Of a DNA stretch of 64,000 nucleotides, positions 1 to 11,245 are shown piece after piece. The DNA comes from Cardiocondyla obscurior (lineage: Eukaryota; Arthropoda; Insecta; Hymenoptera; Formicidae): assembly GCF_019399895.1 (NCBI RefSeq), contig NC_091876.1, forward strand, positions 1,116,001 to 1,180,000. Reading direction: 5' to 3'. Each line of letters starts with the position of its first letter. The stretch's first letter is position 1. The position numbers were made by a program, and so were the translations under genes. Below the pieces are notes generated by a model. That model searched no databases, was not told the DNA's origin, and worked only from the letters and a program-made list of their open reading frames with translations.

Positions 1-3000
1 CAGAGAAGGGAACGATACTCTTCGTGGTCTTGAAGATGATGGTTTAGGGTCTTCAGGTGTTGAGAAGATAAGATCTTCAGAAGAGCTGGTATGAGTCCGG
101 GATGCCGTTGCTTGTCCACTGATATGTGACTCTATGAAAGCTGGTTTCAAGGAGTCTGTAGAAACGACTTTCTCCAGTCCATCAATTTTGATGACATATG
201 TTTTGTCGTTGAGTCGTTTGATGATCTTGTGAGGTCCCGTGTATGGTGGTTGAAGAGGTCTTCTGATTGTGTTGACGCGCTTGAAAACGTGGGTACATGT
301 TGAAAGTTCAGGATATTGGAACGGCTTGATTGTTGAATGATGAGATGTTGGAACTGGTTTAATTGTTTGAATCAAGCGTTGGTAGCTGGTTAAAAATTCG
401 GTAGGATTTGCTTGTGAGGAGCGTGTCACAAAGAATTCTCCAGGTAAGCGAAGAGTAGTGCCATAAAGCATTTCTGCAGGGGAGGCGTCCAGGTCCTCCT
501 TATGTGCAGTTCTGAGGCCGAGTAATACTGAAGAAAGTAGATTTGGCCATGGAGTGTGTGGATCGCACATTAAAGCTGTTTTGAGTGTGCGATGAAGGCG
601 TTCAACAATTCCGTTAGCTTGTGGATGATATGGTGTTGTATGAATCCGATGAGCTCCCATGGATGAGGCCAGACAGGAGAAAAGAGCAGATTCAAATTGA
701 CTTCCTTGATCCGAAGTAATTGTGAGAGGTGTTCCGTAAACACAAATCCATGAGTTGAAGAAAGCGTCGGCGACTGTGCGGGCAGAGATGTTCTTCAAAG
801 GAACGACGACAGGCCATCTGGTGAAGCGATCGATGATTGTCAAGCAATATTGATAATCTTGACAAAGCGGCATTTTGATGATGTTCAAATGAATGTGCTC
901 GAAGCGGTTGTCAGGGCACGTAAATTTGTCGAGAGCCGTACGGTTATATTTAGAGACTTTGGCACGTTGGCACGATTCACAGGTCCGTGTCCAATGAGTA
1001 GTGTCTGAATTGATGTTGGGCCAGCAGAATTTTGACTTGATGGTCTTTAAAGTTGTTCTGTTGCTGGGATGAGATAAACCGTGGATGACATCAAAAGCGG
1101 TGCGTCGAAGATCCTGAGGTAGGTATGGTCGTACTAGTCCGTCGGAGGTGTTGCAGAAGACGTTGAATCCATCGATGAAGAGATCCTGAAGGTTAAGCGA
1201 AGAGTTGAGGAGAACTTCTTGAAGCTGGTTGTCCCTTGATTGAGCCTCGTGAATCGTGCGAATGTCAAGCTGAGTTGGCATGTCGATGGTGCACGTTCGA
1301 GAAAGAGAATCTGCTACGCTGTTATCCTGCCCTTTAAGATGCACTATGTGCGCATTAAATTGCAGGATGTAGTCAAGTTGGCGAGCTTGTCGTGGTGAGG
1401 CTTTGTCCGAACGCTGTTGATTAGCGTAAATCAATGGTTTATGGTCTGTCCTGATGGTGAAGCTACGTCCTTCCAAGAATCGTTGAAAGAACTTGATGGA
1501 GGCGAAGATTGCCAGTAATTCTCTGTCGTAGGTGCTGTATCTTTTCTCCGTGTCGCTCAGTTTGCGGGAGAAAAATCCAATTGGTTTGGAAACACCGTCG
1601 ATTTCTTGTTCGAGTGAGGCACCAATTGCTGTGTCTGAAGCATCCGTCGTAAGAGTCAGAGGTGCCGTGTTGTTGAGAAAGGAAGGCTTGCAAGCATGGA
1701 CTATGGCATCCTTGCAGTCTTCAAAAGCTTGATCGGTTTCTGGAGTCCAAACGATGTCCTTTTTGCTTTTCCTCGGAACGTTCTTAAGGAGATCGTGTAG
1801 TGGAGCTTGTGTAGAAGCTGCGTGAGGAATGCATCTCCTGTAATAGTTGAGCATCCCGAGGAATCGTCGCAGTTGAGTAAAAGTTTGTGGTTTTGGAAAT
1901 TCACGAATAGCCTGAACCTTGCGTGGTGGAGGTTCATATCTTTGCTCGGAGATCGTAAATCCCAGGAAATTTACAGATGTTTCTCCGAAGCAGCACTTCT
2001 CCAGATTGATGGACAAGTTGTTTTCTCGAAGTAATCCGAACAGCTGCTTCAAGTGCTCGAGATGTTCTTCATGAGAGGAGGAGAGAATCAGTAGGTCATC
2101 CAAGTAGCTCCTGACGAATGGTAGTTCTCGTAGAAGATTGTTTATAACCCTCTGGAATGTCTGAGAAGCGTTGCGAAGTCCCATGGGCATGCCAAGAAAC
2201 TCGAAAAGGCTGAAGGGAGTTGTGACGGCTGTCTTCTCGATGTCTTCCGTTGCTACCGGCACTTGATAGTACGCTTTTTGCAGGTCTATTGTGCTGAAGA
2301 CTTTGTTTCCCTCACAGTCTTGCAATAGATCCTCGATGATAGGCAGCGGGTAACGGTCCGGAATTGTTTGGGCGTTGAGGCGCCTGTAATCACCCGTGAC
2401 TCTCCAACCACCCAGGGGCTTGGAGACAAGGTGAAGTGGGCTGGCCCATTGGCTTGATGATGGACGAATGACGCCTTTATCCAGTAGGTTATTGAATTCC
2501 TTTTTTGCTGCGTTGAGCCGATCACCGATGAGGCGACGAGGTCGCTCGTAAGTCGGAGGTCCTTGTGTAATGATGTGATGGTGAACAGCAGTTGGATTGT
2601 CCGTAAAAGTCAATGCTGTTGATGAAGCGAGGTCCGCGTATTCCTGAAGTAACTTGTCGTAACTGTCCCTGAAAGGTCCCTCCGGAATAGGGCGTTTCTC
2701 AACGTGTGAGATATTATAATCTCGCACCGTTTTACAAAAACCAACAGTAGACACGCTTGTCTTTGAATCGATCAGTTTTTTATTTTTAAGGTCTATAAGA
2801 AGACCATAACGCGCGAGGAAGTCTGCTCCCAAAATAGCTGTGGTGATATCAGCAATAATGAAATTCCATTTAAAGTCCCGTCTGAGAGAAAGATTGACGG
2901 TGAGACTCTGTTGACCGTAAGTCTTTATTCGTGTTGAATTAGCCGCAAAGAGCGTGAGTTTGGGATTCGGTTTGACGTTAACCTCGCCGCGTGGTATTAA

Positions 3001-3200
3001 CGAGATGGAAGAGCCGGAGTCAATTAAAAACTCAATTCCCGAAGCTCGATCAAAAACGATTAGGCGTTTTTCCGAGTTGGGAAAGCCAACGGTAGCCGCC
3101 TGAACGTGCGTTGGCGCAATTAGTTTCCCGACGCGGTTGAAGGGGTAGCTTTCTGTACAAATTTGCATGGCTGCATGCAACGTAAAGCCATGGGTCCTCA
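1..3200 (-). CDS. pol: Gypsy pol polyprotein (protease, RT, RNase H, integrase), partial
   Basis: An open minus-strand frame of more than 1,060 codons begins beside the gag stop and leaves the window at position 1. In order it shows an aspartic protease with a DSGS active site (about 3025), reverse transcriptase with the YLDD catalytic box (about 2100), RNase H (the FFSRKLSDTEKRY stretch lies near 1560), the integrase zinc-finger region (about 960-1060), and an integrase core with a QANGIVER-type motif near 600. It is in a different frame from gag, with a short overlap at about 3198-3205, so programmed frameshifting is the likely expression mode (inference). I saw no in-frame stop in the parts I translated. 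The C-terminus is outside the window. Family: Ty3/Gypsy, from the domain order with integrase last. Confidence 0.9.
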
Positions 3201-4112
3201 TCGCTGATGATAGCGACAAATATCAGAAGGAGCCTTGCGAAAGCGCGGACGTGACCGAGATTGAGACAATGAGCGTTCGCGGGTGCGACGGTCGCGATTG
3301 AGAGTCGTTAATGCCTTCATTTGATTGAGAAGGTCGCGATTGAGTCCGATGAGCTGTGACATGGACGTTTGCAGAGCCAGAAGGGAGGCTTGGATCGAAG
3401 GATCCATGGAGCAGGCAGGAAGGACGGGATTAGTTTCAGCCTGAACTTTATTTGAGGCTACGGCTAAGACCGTAGGATTTGTATTGTCCTCAAGGAGCTC
3501 ATCTGCCGCGGCCGCAAGCTCATCCAGCGATGAAGTTTTGAAAAATCGTAAAAGACGCTGCGCACTAGAAGGCAGCAGGTCCATCCACTTAACGCGAAGG
3601 ACATCTTCCGAAGCGCGATTGTCCGCGAGAGATCGCATGCGACGAAGTAACTGCGAGGGTTTTCGATCACCCAGCTCTAGTTGGATGAGCAGCTTCCTCA
3701 TTTGACGGTCCGCTGAGTCCATGAACCGATCAAGGATTGCCTTCTTAAGGCCCGCATATTTGCGTTCTCGCGGCGGAGACTTAATGATATCTGCCACTTC
3801 CTGAAGGGAGTCGGAGTCCAGCTTGGAAACCACCATGTGGTATTTAAAGTCGTCATTTGTGACGCAGTTGATCTGGAAAGCAGATTCAACCTGGAAAAAC
3901 CAAAGCTCCGGGTTCTCCTTCCAGAAAGGTGGCAGCTTGCAATTTTTGATAGCATCGGTGGATTCGTCGGCAGCAGCCATGTGGCTACCGGATACCGATT
4001 GCATCGCCATATTCTTAGTAGGTAATGGCGTGGCGGTACTTTCCTGTGACCTGTTCTGATCGTTCGTACTATTTGGCGAAACTTGAGGAGTCAATACCGG
4101 CGGATTAGACAT
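3198..4112 (-). CDS. gag: Gypsy gag
   Basis: About 304 codons. I place the start at the ATG at 4112 (MSNPP...) although the open frame extends upstream to 4427, because the upstream part is hydrophobic and unlike Gag. The central region, with a PPFWKENPELWFFQVE stretch, is the capsid-type core common in arthropod Gypsy elements. The C-terminal tail is Arg/Ser-rich and no clear CCHC knuckle is visible; the CRYHQR end may be the first half of a Cys/His motif split by the gag-pol frame change. Role: packages element RNA in virus-like particles. Confidence 0.85.
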   Translation of the reverse strand: MSNPPVLTPQVSPNSTNDQNRSQESTATPLPTKNMAMQSVSGSHMAAADESTDAIKNCKLPPFWKENPELWFFQVESAFQINCVTNDDFKYHMVVSKLDSDSLQEVADIIKSPPRERKYAGLKKAILDRFMDSADRQMRKLLIQLELGDRKPSQLLRRMRSLADNRASEDVLRVKWMDLLPSSAQRLLRFFKTSSLDELAAAADELLEDNTNPTVLAVASNKVQAETNPVLPACSMDPSIQASLLALQTSMSQLIGLNRDLLNQMKALTTLNRDRRTRERSLSQSRSRPRFRKAPSDICRYHQR

Positions 4113-4826
4113 CCTCTTTCTCTTCTTCTTAGGTTTCTGATTAACTATCGAGCTATCGACAGTATCAGTTATCAGGCGCGACGGAACCGAACCCGTATCT
4201 GTAACTGCCTGAGTCAGCGAAGGCTGACGCAACAAGACAAAAGTCAAGAAGACAAAGAAACCGTGCGTCAAGTCACAGGAAGTGATAACGCCGTACCAAA
4301 AGTCACCGGATATAAAATGATAGTAATGAAACGCGATCAACAAAGAAAATATCGTGTTGTTAATGATGCAACTCGCAAAGGACCCAGAAAATAATAATAA
4401 AAAATTAAAAATCAAATAATGGCCCAAAAACTAAGGATCCATATTCCGTGGATCTGCACAATTAGTCACTTTATTCAAGTTGTAAGGCGACAATGATTTG
4501 TAATTATTTTCTTTTTTTTTTTTTTTTTAAGGTTCGTGATCGCGGGTTGTCAAATTATTTCGCGAGAGTAAAAGTACATAAAATAAAATAAAAGAGAGAT
4601 CCTTCGTGACCAAAAATTTCTCAATGAAAGTACCGAATTCGAAGGATGTCTCGACACCAGGTCCCGAGTTCGTTAAATTGACGAAAGCACAAAAATAAAA
4701 GGAGTGATTGCCTTTATGTCAAGGAAATGGCCAAGTAATGCCAGAGTTTTGCAAAGCTGCGTACCCTGATTGTGATCGTCTGATCAGAGGGATCAAAATC
4801 AAGGAGTGCAGAAAAGTGACGTTTAT

Positions 4827-4844
4827 ATCACGTCGGGGTCACCA
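4827..4844 (-). promoter_or_regulatory. Gypsy primer binding site
   Basis: On the minus strand TGGTGACCCCGACGTGAT starts one base after the LTR end (...CCACA), the expected place for a tRNA primer site. The cognate tRNA was not identified. Confidence 0.6.
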
Positions 4845-4845
4845 A

Positions 4846-5145
4846 TGTGGACGTTGACGGTGTCCAGCCGGCGCTGCAAGTCGCGCAGAATAAGGGGGTC
4901 ACAATTTAAAACATAAAGGCAGACACTTGACAAATTCACAAACAAAATTCAAATATATTTAACAAACAAATAAAGAAAATAACAAGCGATAATAAACATA
5001 ATAAAAAGCAGAGTACAAATTATAAAAAGAAGCAATCCTCTCATTTGAGGAAATAAAAGCGGATCGGTATAGACCGCGTTAGACTTATCTGTATTCCGCA
5101 GCGGCGGAAAAAGGCTGTCGGCAGCGAGCGCAAGGAATATGTTTT
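4846..5145 (-). repeat. Gypsy 5' LTR (outer edge approximate)
   Basis: The inner edge is well placed by the adjacent primer binding site; it begins TGTGGACG on the plus strand. The outer edge near 5130-5150 is estimated from the change from GC-richer sequence to AT-rich P1 sequence. No second LTR is in the window to fix it. Confidence 0.6.
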
Positions 5146-5519
5146 TAATTATAAGTTTAGTTTTTTATTTATATATGTACATAAAAAGAAAAATAATTTT
5201 AGTTTTATGAAAAAAATAAATTTTATGTTTTTTAAATTATAAGTTTAGTTTTTAATTATATGTACATAAAAGAAAAAATAATTTTATTTTACAAAAAATA
5301 AAAAAAATAAATTTTAATTTTTTATTAATTAAAAATGTATTTATTTTTTTAAAAAAACATCAAATCTAATTATCGCAAAAAATATTAAACTTATATACTA
5401 AAACGTGGTGGATACATTAACTTATATACTAAAAACGCAATGTTATCTTATACTATGTCATATTATAATTATCTTAAATTAAAAAACGCAATATACTACA
5501 ATAGCGTAAAAATCAAAAA

Positions 5520-5650
5520 GCAGTGAAAAAACATCAAAAACGTGAAAAAACATCAAAAACGTGAAAAAAACAACAAAAACGTGAAAAAACATCAAAAGCA
5601 ATAAACATCAAAAGCAATAAACATAACTGTCAAAAAAACAACATTAGCCT
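5520..5650. repeat. ACATNAGC/AACATCAAAA-type short repeats downstream of gene A (P1)
   Basis: Degenerate tandem units of the form gtgaaaaaacatcaaaaac, then agcaataaacat, then caacattagc, lie directly 3' of the P1 gene A stop. Similar units recur in non-coding parts of the other elements. Confidence 0.7.
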
Positions 5651-5655
5651 TAATC

Positions 5656-6242
5656 TTAATGTAACTGTTCATAGCCGCCTACGGACCGACATACCGGACA
5701 CACCACTGTTAAGATGTTATTGTTTTGTGAAGGCCCCTCACATTTCAATGCACAGGTGTTGCAAAATATGTGCCCACAATTTGCTGCACCAAATGTGTCT
5801 CTCACAATAGTGTCGCAGCACACCACACATTCTAACACGTCCCGGTGCGCGATATGCCGGCGCTGACAATTTTCGCGTGAACATTGGCCAGTTTTATAAT
5901 CGCCACAAATGTTAGTATTTTGTAAAGTACGCCCAACCTCGTACCTCAACTGGTTCGTCACCACACCAGTAGTTTCATAACGAGCCTGTGCTACGCTCGT
6001 AATATGTAGATATTTGCAATTCGCGTTTGTACACCTAGTGTTTTGATAGTTAAAACAGTCTTTATAACTGTGTACAAACGCGCAGGCTGCATTATTGCAA
6101 CTGCCTTTCCGATAATTGGCACACATCTGTTGCTTTGCTAAAAAATAAAAATTAAAAAAATAATATATAGAATTAAAAAATAATATACAATACATTTATA
6201 AATAATATTAAAGTACTTACATTGTTGTCCAAAATAAGACAT
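5656..6242 (-). CDS. Gene A (P1 copy): triple CCCH zinc-finger + RING protein, spliced
   Basis: Two exons: 6242-6221 (ATG, 22 nt, donor GTAAGT) and 6137-5656 (acceptor TTTTTTAG), giving about 167 aa. Three CCCH fingers of C-x7-C-x4-C-x3-H spacing (CANYRKGSC..., CFNYQNTRC..., CGDYKTGQC...) are followed by a C-terminal RING (CVVCC ... CGHIFCNTC ... CPVC). CCCH+RING is the makorin-type architecture; RINGs of this type are usually E3 ubiquitin ligases and CCCH fingers often bind RNA (family knowledge). Length, exon structure and C-terminus match gene A of P3/P4, but many residues differ while every zinc ligand is kept, which suggests long-term selection. The target is unknown. It is the most TIR-distal gene left in P1. 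Confidence 0.85.
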
Positions 6243-7084
6243 TTTTTCTTTTTTAATTTCTGCTTTTTTCCTTACAAACTTCTACTTTCTTTCTCACAAA
6301 TTTCTACTTCCTTCCTCAAAAACTTCTTCCTAACTGAAAAACTCGTACGAGACTGAAGCATGGTCATGCAATATAAAGGATCCAGTGACGAAAAAAAGAC
6401 GCAAATGATTTTCATCACATAGGCATGTGTATCTAGCGAAAACATCTTGAAACGATTTCTAACGGGTGTGAGTGAGAGCGTGAAAGAGTGAGAGCGCGAA
6501 AAAGAATGTGAGCGTGAACGACACTTGAACGCAATACCAAATGGCAAGAATGAATACGAGAAAAAAAAGATTTTTTAACGCACAGGCATGTAGAACATTA
6601 TGCATCTTGAAACGAATCTTGAAAAAACATGAGATTTTTTTTTTTTTTACCACAGGTATAAAAAAGAATCGCATCTAGCGAAACCCATGCATGCTACACA
6701 TCTTGAAGTGATTGCTAACAAGGGATGTGAGTGAGAGCGCGATAGAGTGTGAGCGCGATAGAGTGTGAGCGAGAGCGATAATTGAACAAGAGACTAAGTG
6801 AAAAGAAATGCAAACAATACAAGGTGTTTCAAAAAAATTTTACTAAAAAATTTTCTATTTTTATCATTTTTTATTAATTATATTTTTTAAATTATACATT
6901 TTCATGTTATTGCATTTATCGCAGCTTTTTTTTAACATTTTACTACTTATTTTTAAATTATATTATCCTATACAAGTTATTCTTTATACAATAGTTACGT
7001 TTTATCTACAAAAATCCTAGCGATGTACAAATATTAAAAGTCAAGGAATGGTAAGAGCTAAATCCTAGCAGTGTACAATCTGAA

Positions 7085-7322
7085 AACTCAAGGAACAGCA
7101 CGAGCTCTCATTAATTTTCTTCCCATACATTGCGAATGTTGGTGGATAAAATAAATCTTACAGAAACACTAAAGACTATTATCAGAATTAAAGACACAAA
7201 AGCACCCGGATTTTATATTTTTAATTCTCATACTAATCTTTAGTATTTCTGTAAAATTTATTTTATCCACTAACATTAACATTTAAACTGTATGGAAAAA
7301 AATAATGAGAGCTCGTGCTGCT
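7085..7322. repeat. Imperfect palindrome (MITE-like) in P1
   Basis: Arms at about 7095-7185 and 7232-7320 are inverted copies (cagcacgagctctcatta... against ...taatgagagctcgtgctg), with a loop of about 45 bp between them. No coding capacity. It could be a non-autonomous DNA transposon; clear terminal duplications were not found. Confidence 0.65.
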
Positions 7323-7439
7323 CCTAGAGCTCAGATTTTTTTTACATATTTTTAGTCTCTAATACATGATTTGTATAAAATCTTATATACTACGCTAGAA
7401 TACATACGCACGACAATATACATTAGCGATTTTACATAA

Positions 7440-8000
7440 ATGAATGATTAATATAACGATGGTGATACAGATGATCATGACAGTGATGACAATGATGACA
7501 ATGATGGTGATGATTATGATGATTATGATGATTATGATGATTATGATGATTATGATGACTATGATGAAGGCGCCGGTGACGTTGGCTTTGCGCTTTTTGT
7601 AATTCGATGAAGGTGACGGCTTTGCGCCAAAATAATTCTTCTGTAATAGAAAAAAAATTTTAATAATACTATACATAAATAACAAATATTTTTTTTATTT
7701 TATTTTTTGCTTTTTAATACTTACCAATTATAGATTCCATAATTCGTGGAGCTCTTTGATGATCTGTGTCCAAGGAATCATTTTCCGCATGGGCAGTTGA
7801 TAAAAACAACATAAGCAAGGAATCATTACAACAATTGATAAAAACGACATGAGCATAAAAAACAACATGAGCATAAAAAACAACATGAGCATAAAAAACA
7901 ACATGAGCTATGATGACAAACGACGACGATGATGACAGTGATGACGATGATGACGGTGACGACAAAGGCACTGGTGACGACAAAGGCACTGGTGACGACA
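7440..8000. repeat. GAT/GAC microsatellites and short tandem repeats
   Basis: (gatgattat)n at 7510-7560, four copies of agcataaaaaacaacatg near 7850-7905, and gacaaaggcactggt three times near 7965-8010. Long open frames here are repeat translations, not convincing genes. The same position in P2-P4 carries (gac)n tracts. Confidence 0.8.
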
Positions 8001-8016
8001 AAGGCACTGGTGACAT

Positions 8017-8586
8017 TTATGGATTGCATGACTGACACATATCTGAGTTTATAATAATTGCCAATGAATTTTTACACTTATCGCAGAAGATGGGTTGTTC
8101 AGTCAGAAGAACTTCATATGTTTCGGTGCGGTGACATCTCACCATTTTAAAATCTTCATGCGCTAATAACTGTTCCTCCATAAAGCATGGTATACAGTAA
8201 AATAGATAATCGTTAGTGTAATAAAAAAAGATGCGGCAGTGTGATGTTTGATTGGTGATTTCGGTGGTGACTTCAGTTATTGCAACATCATCGCCGATTT
8301 CACTAAACATCTGGTCGAACATTTGTTGCATCTCCGTCATAAAATCTCCTTCAGGCGCTGATTCTTCTTCTTCATTTTCCCCCTCAGGATTTTCTCTATT
8401 TTCCTCTTCCACCTCACCCATATGATTTGCACGAGCCCTCCAAACTTCATTAGCGTTATTGTCATCATTAGCGTTATTGTCATCGTCGTCGTTGTCATCA
8501 TTCACAATGTTAAAGAAGCGTAAAGGCCTGAAGTCGTCCTCACTAATATCTTCATCTAGTCCTTCCGAAATTCTTTCTTTTCCCAT
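8017..8586 (-). CDS. Acidic, Cys-rich protein (D-like, P1 copy)
   Basis: 189 aa from the ATG at 8586. The N-terminal half is very acidic (poly D/E/N runs). The C-terminal 90 residues carry paired cysteines (CIPC, CDKC, CQSC) after an IFFYY stretch. The arrangement matches gene D at 30431-30856 (acidic N-terminus, AIYFYY, CASC, CDMCPVC), so I treat them as one family; the paired cysteines suggest a zinc ribbon. It is TIR-proximal here, whereas D in P4 is internal. A short open remnant ending ELCDSCNP then stop at the TIR-proximal site in P3 (about 18215-18277, plus) and P4 looks like a decayed relative. Function unknown; acidic N-termini occur in transcription activators (weak inference). Confidence 0.7.
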   Translation of the reverse strand: MGKERISEGLDEDISEDDFRPLRFFNIVNDDNDDDDNNANDDNNANEVWRARANHMGEVEEENRENPEGENEEEESAPEGDFMTEMQQMFDQMFSEIGDDVAITEVTTEITNQTSHCRIFFYYTNDYLFYCIPCFMEEQLLAHEDFKMVRCHRTETYEVLLTEQPIFCDKCKNSLAIIINSDMCQSCNP

Positions 8587-9064
8587 TTTTCAAAATATTC
8601 TTTTTTCACTGTCAATTGAAACTAAACTGTACGAGCGTTTGAATCGTACTGGCCTCTCGGCACAAAACTTCCTTGCAACGTCGCAACGTCGCAACATCTT
8701 CAAAATTTTCTTATCGTTAAAATAAGAAGAGGAATAAACACTTGAGCCCTGAGCCTACACAGTTATGTATCCTCATAGTTTACAGTTTTGTTTAATATTA
8801 TATTTCAAAGCGAGATACTCCGCAAAAGGATCACGCGAGTCGTAGTCAATGGTGACAAACGCGTGAATAAGAGCGAGTGAACAAAAAACTTATGTGAGGG
8901 TGAACGAATGAGAGAGTTACACTTAAGGAATTTAGAGATAACGGAGGAGCGATAGAATGAGTGAGGTTGCATGCTTTCTAGATCACAGCGTGATCCGTTG
9001 CAACGGATCAACATGAATATTATTTAAAAAATCTATTTAAAAAATCTATTTAAAAAATCTTTAG

Positions 9065-9915
9065 TTGGAGGATGATACTTGCACGCTTAACGAGTGCGAG
9101 CGAGAGGGAACGATGGGGCGCATGATACTTTGCTTTCAACGGGTGCGAGCGAAAGGGAACGCTGGGCGCGCGACACTTGTGCGTTCAACGGGTGCGAGCG
9201 AGAGGAGACGACGGGCGGCGCGAACGAGTGCGAGCGAGAGAGGACGCTAGGCGCGCGACACTTGTGCGTTCAACGGGTGCGAGCGAGAGAAGACGATGGG
9301 CGGCGCGAACGAGTGCGAGCGAGAGGGAACGATGGGCGCGATACCTTGCGATCCGCCGCTTGCCGCCGCCGTCGCCGCCCGTTGCCGCCGCGACGCCACA
9401 CGACCCTTTTTAAAAAATCGCGACTCCTTTGAAAAAATCGCGACTCCTTTGAAAGTCGCGATGCCGCATAAACATGCCGCTGCGCGACGACACGCTTATC
9501 ATTTTTAAAAATAATATTGCATTTCAGAGTTTCGATGTTGTTATTATTTTCTAAACAATTCGTTCCTAGAATCGCCGACACAGGGGCGATTTATAAATAC
9601 CCACCCCCTCCCCGCATGACGTCATTACCCCTTGCCCTAGGTCTCACGGACTCAGAACCGTTAACACCCCCCCTCCCCGCGTGACATCATTACCCCTTGC
9701 CCTAGGTCACATGGATACTCTAACACGTAGTGATCCAGAACCGCTCCATGCGTTCAACGGGTGCGAGCGAGAGGAGATGATGGGCGGCGCGAATGAGTGC
9801 GAGCGAGAGGGAACGATTAACAACCCCCTCCCCGCGTGACGTCATTACCCCTCGCCCTAGGTCACACGGATACACTAACACGTAGTGATCCAGAACCGCT
9901 CAGTATACATCTACT
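9065..9915. repeat. P1 right terminal region with variable tandem units
   Basis: GC-rich tandem units containing gggtgcgagcgagagg are spread over 9065-9345 and 9750-9815. The extreme terminal block (CTCCCCGCGTGACGTCATTACC...CCTAGGTCACACGGA) is present about three times (9600-9650, 9668-9740, 9825-9915), so the terminus itself has been internally duplicated. It ends at 9915 with CATCTACT. Confidence 0.8.
9617..9624. promoter_or_regulatory. TGACGTCA palindrome (CRE-like) in P1 terminal repeat
   Basis: Perfect CRE/ATF-type palindrome; a second copy is at 9837-9844 and a mutated one (TGACATCA) near 9682. The same 8-mer is kept in all five P2-P4 termini. Confidence 0.6.
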
Positions 9916-10315
9916 CACATCCTTCAGTGTAGGGGAAGAAGATATAATCCGAAAACAATGAGATTTTACAAGCACGGAGGATAAAATAATCGGACATTTT
10001 TACGAATGGTATATTTTTGGGACATTTTGCTTAAATTGACATTTTTGATTATTTTTAACGAAAAACATAATTTGCACATCTGTCAATGTACGGGATGAAA
10101 ATGTAGTTAAAAAACAATTCAAATTCACATGTTGAATGTATAACATAATTCGAAAAACTCTTGTATATTGTATTATTATGACATTTATCTGACTCGATTG
10201 TTTTAATTGCAGAATAATTTTTGTTGTTGTTATTTTCTGTGCCATTACAATTTTAAATTTGAAAGTTTTATTTCGTAGTTTTTTTTTATAAAGATCAAAT
10301 TATTAGATTTATTGT
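9916..10315. other. AT-rich spacer, nothing recognised
   Basis: No gene or repeat recognised. A minus open frame at 10000-10245 has the composition of random AT-rich DNA. Confidence 0.5.
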
Positions 10316-10775
10316 TTTTGGTCCTCAAAATGTACCAAAAACGTATATCTACTAAGATGTCTTTGGTACATTTTGAGGACTGAATACATTAGTTTTAACT
10401 GTAAAATTATTATTAAAAGTCGGAAAAACTCTTTTATTTTCTTTGTGTTGTAATAATTTAAAAGTGGTAAAATACAATATACAGTCATTTTTTGTGAATA
10501 TGTGTTAAGAAATTAATTTATTTATTAACTGTTCTCAAAATGTACCAAAGACATAATATTATGCATATGTCTTTGGTCTATTTTGGGAACATGTCAATCC
10601 GAGACATTTCATGTCCTTGGAAGTTACCAACGGCAAAAGTTGTTATTTTGAAAATGGCCCCCAAAATGTACCAATTCCAAAAAAAATATTGAGGTCGGAC
10701 CCCAAAAGTGACAAATGTCCTCAAAATGTATCATCTATATGAAAAATTGCCCTCGAAATATACCAAAGCCATATA
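10316..10775. repeat. Hairpins built on a CTCAAAATGTACCAAAGAC motif
   Basis: Two long hairpins: 10320-10380 (ggtcctcaaaatgtacc ... ggtacattttgagga) and 10530-10590 (gttctcaaaatgtaccaaagacata ... tatgtctttggtctattttgggaac). Four further single, diverged copies of the motif lie at about 10655, 10690, 10718 and 10750. Confidence 0.75.
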
Positions 10776-10780
10776 TATAT

Positions 10781-11245
10781 TGTGACGTGGCGGCTTTCGC
10801 TGCTTCGTCGCAGCTCCCCGCGGCCGTCACAAAGGCGCAGCGGCGCTGGACGAATCGCGATAGCGAGGAGAGCAAAAAGAAGTCGCGGAAATCTCCGGAG
10901 GGTGTAGCGTTATTTTTTTTCGAGGCGGTAATTAACGATTGCGTTGGTGAATTATGTTGCTACCGTATGTGGCCGAGAATGCCGACTATCCTTGCCGCGG
11001 GAGGAGCGAGAGGAGCGGACCATAGGCGGAGGCGCAAACTTCCAGAAAAAGGGGTGACCGGATACGGGCCCGGGATGGGAGGCTACCCATCCCGAGAACC
11101 GTGGAGGAGGCTTTTCGCCTACACGTTTCAACGCCGAAAACCACCTGCGGGAGAATTGTTGCGACAACGAACTATCCGAAACCCGCGCCAACCGGCTAGT
11201 ACCGATAGGGCTCTGTGAAGGCAGCGGCTTACGCGGGAAATCGGC
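10781..11245. other. GC-rich LTR-like sequence interrupted by P2 (left part)
   Basis: Starts TGTGACGTGGCGGC directly after AT-rich DNA, and the composition changes abruptly to GC-rich. P2 is inserted at 11245, and the sequence presumably continues after P2 at 46979. The TG start suggests an LTR, but I could not find a matching CA end with a target duplication. Confidence 0.4.
11240..11245. repeat. 6-bp target duplication of P2, left copy (ATCGGC)
   Basis: ATCGGC directly precedes AGTAGATGGG and is repeated directly after CCCATCTACT at 46979-46984. A 6-bp duplication with AG...CT ends is the Polinton insertion signature. Confidence 0.9.

Larger units (their letters stand above)
1..5145 (-). 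mobile_element. Ty3/Gypsy LTR retrotransposon, 3' part outside window
   Basis: Minus-strand LTR retrotransposon. Reading leftward it has an LTR (about 4846-5145), a primer binding site (4827-4844), gag, and a pol whose protease, RT, RNase H and integrase run off the window start. The right edge abuts AT-rich sequence of the P1 Polinton, so it probably inserted into P1. The other LTR and target duplication are not visible. Confidence 0.9.
5146..9915 (-). mobile_element. P1: right end of a divergent Polinton/Maverick element
   Basis: The right end, at 9915, reads ...CATCTACT, the reverse complement of AGTAGATG, matching the first bases of the P2-P4 termini. Inside it are a CCTAGG/TGACGTCA-containing terminal block, a Cys-rich acidic gene (8017-8586) and a CCCH-RING gene (5656-6242) homologous to gene A of the other elements but clearly diverged. 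The left part is cut off by the Gypsy element, so core genes are absent. The 6 bp after the end (CACATC) would be the target duplication; its partner is not in the window. Confidence 0.8.

Noticed and set aside
1532..2525. Plus- and minus-strand open frames across 1463-2525 other than pol
   Set aside because: They are out-of-frame shadows of the Gypsy pol gene, which is open through the whole region.
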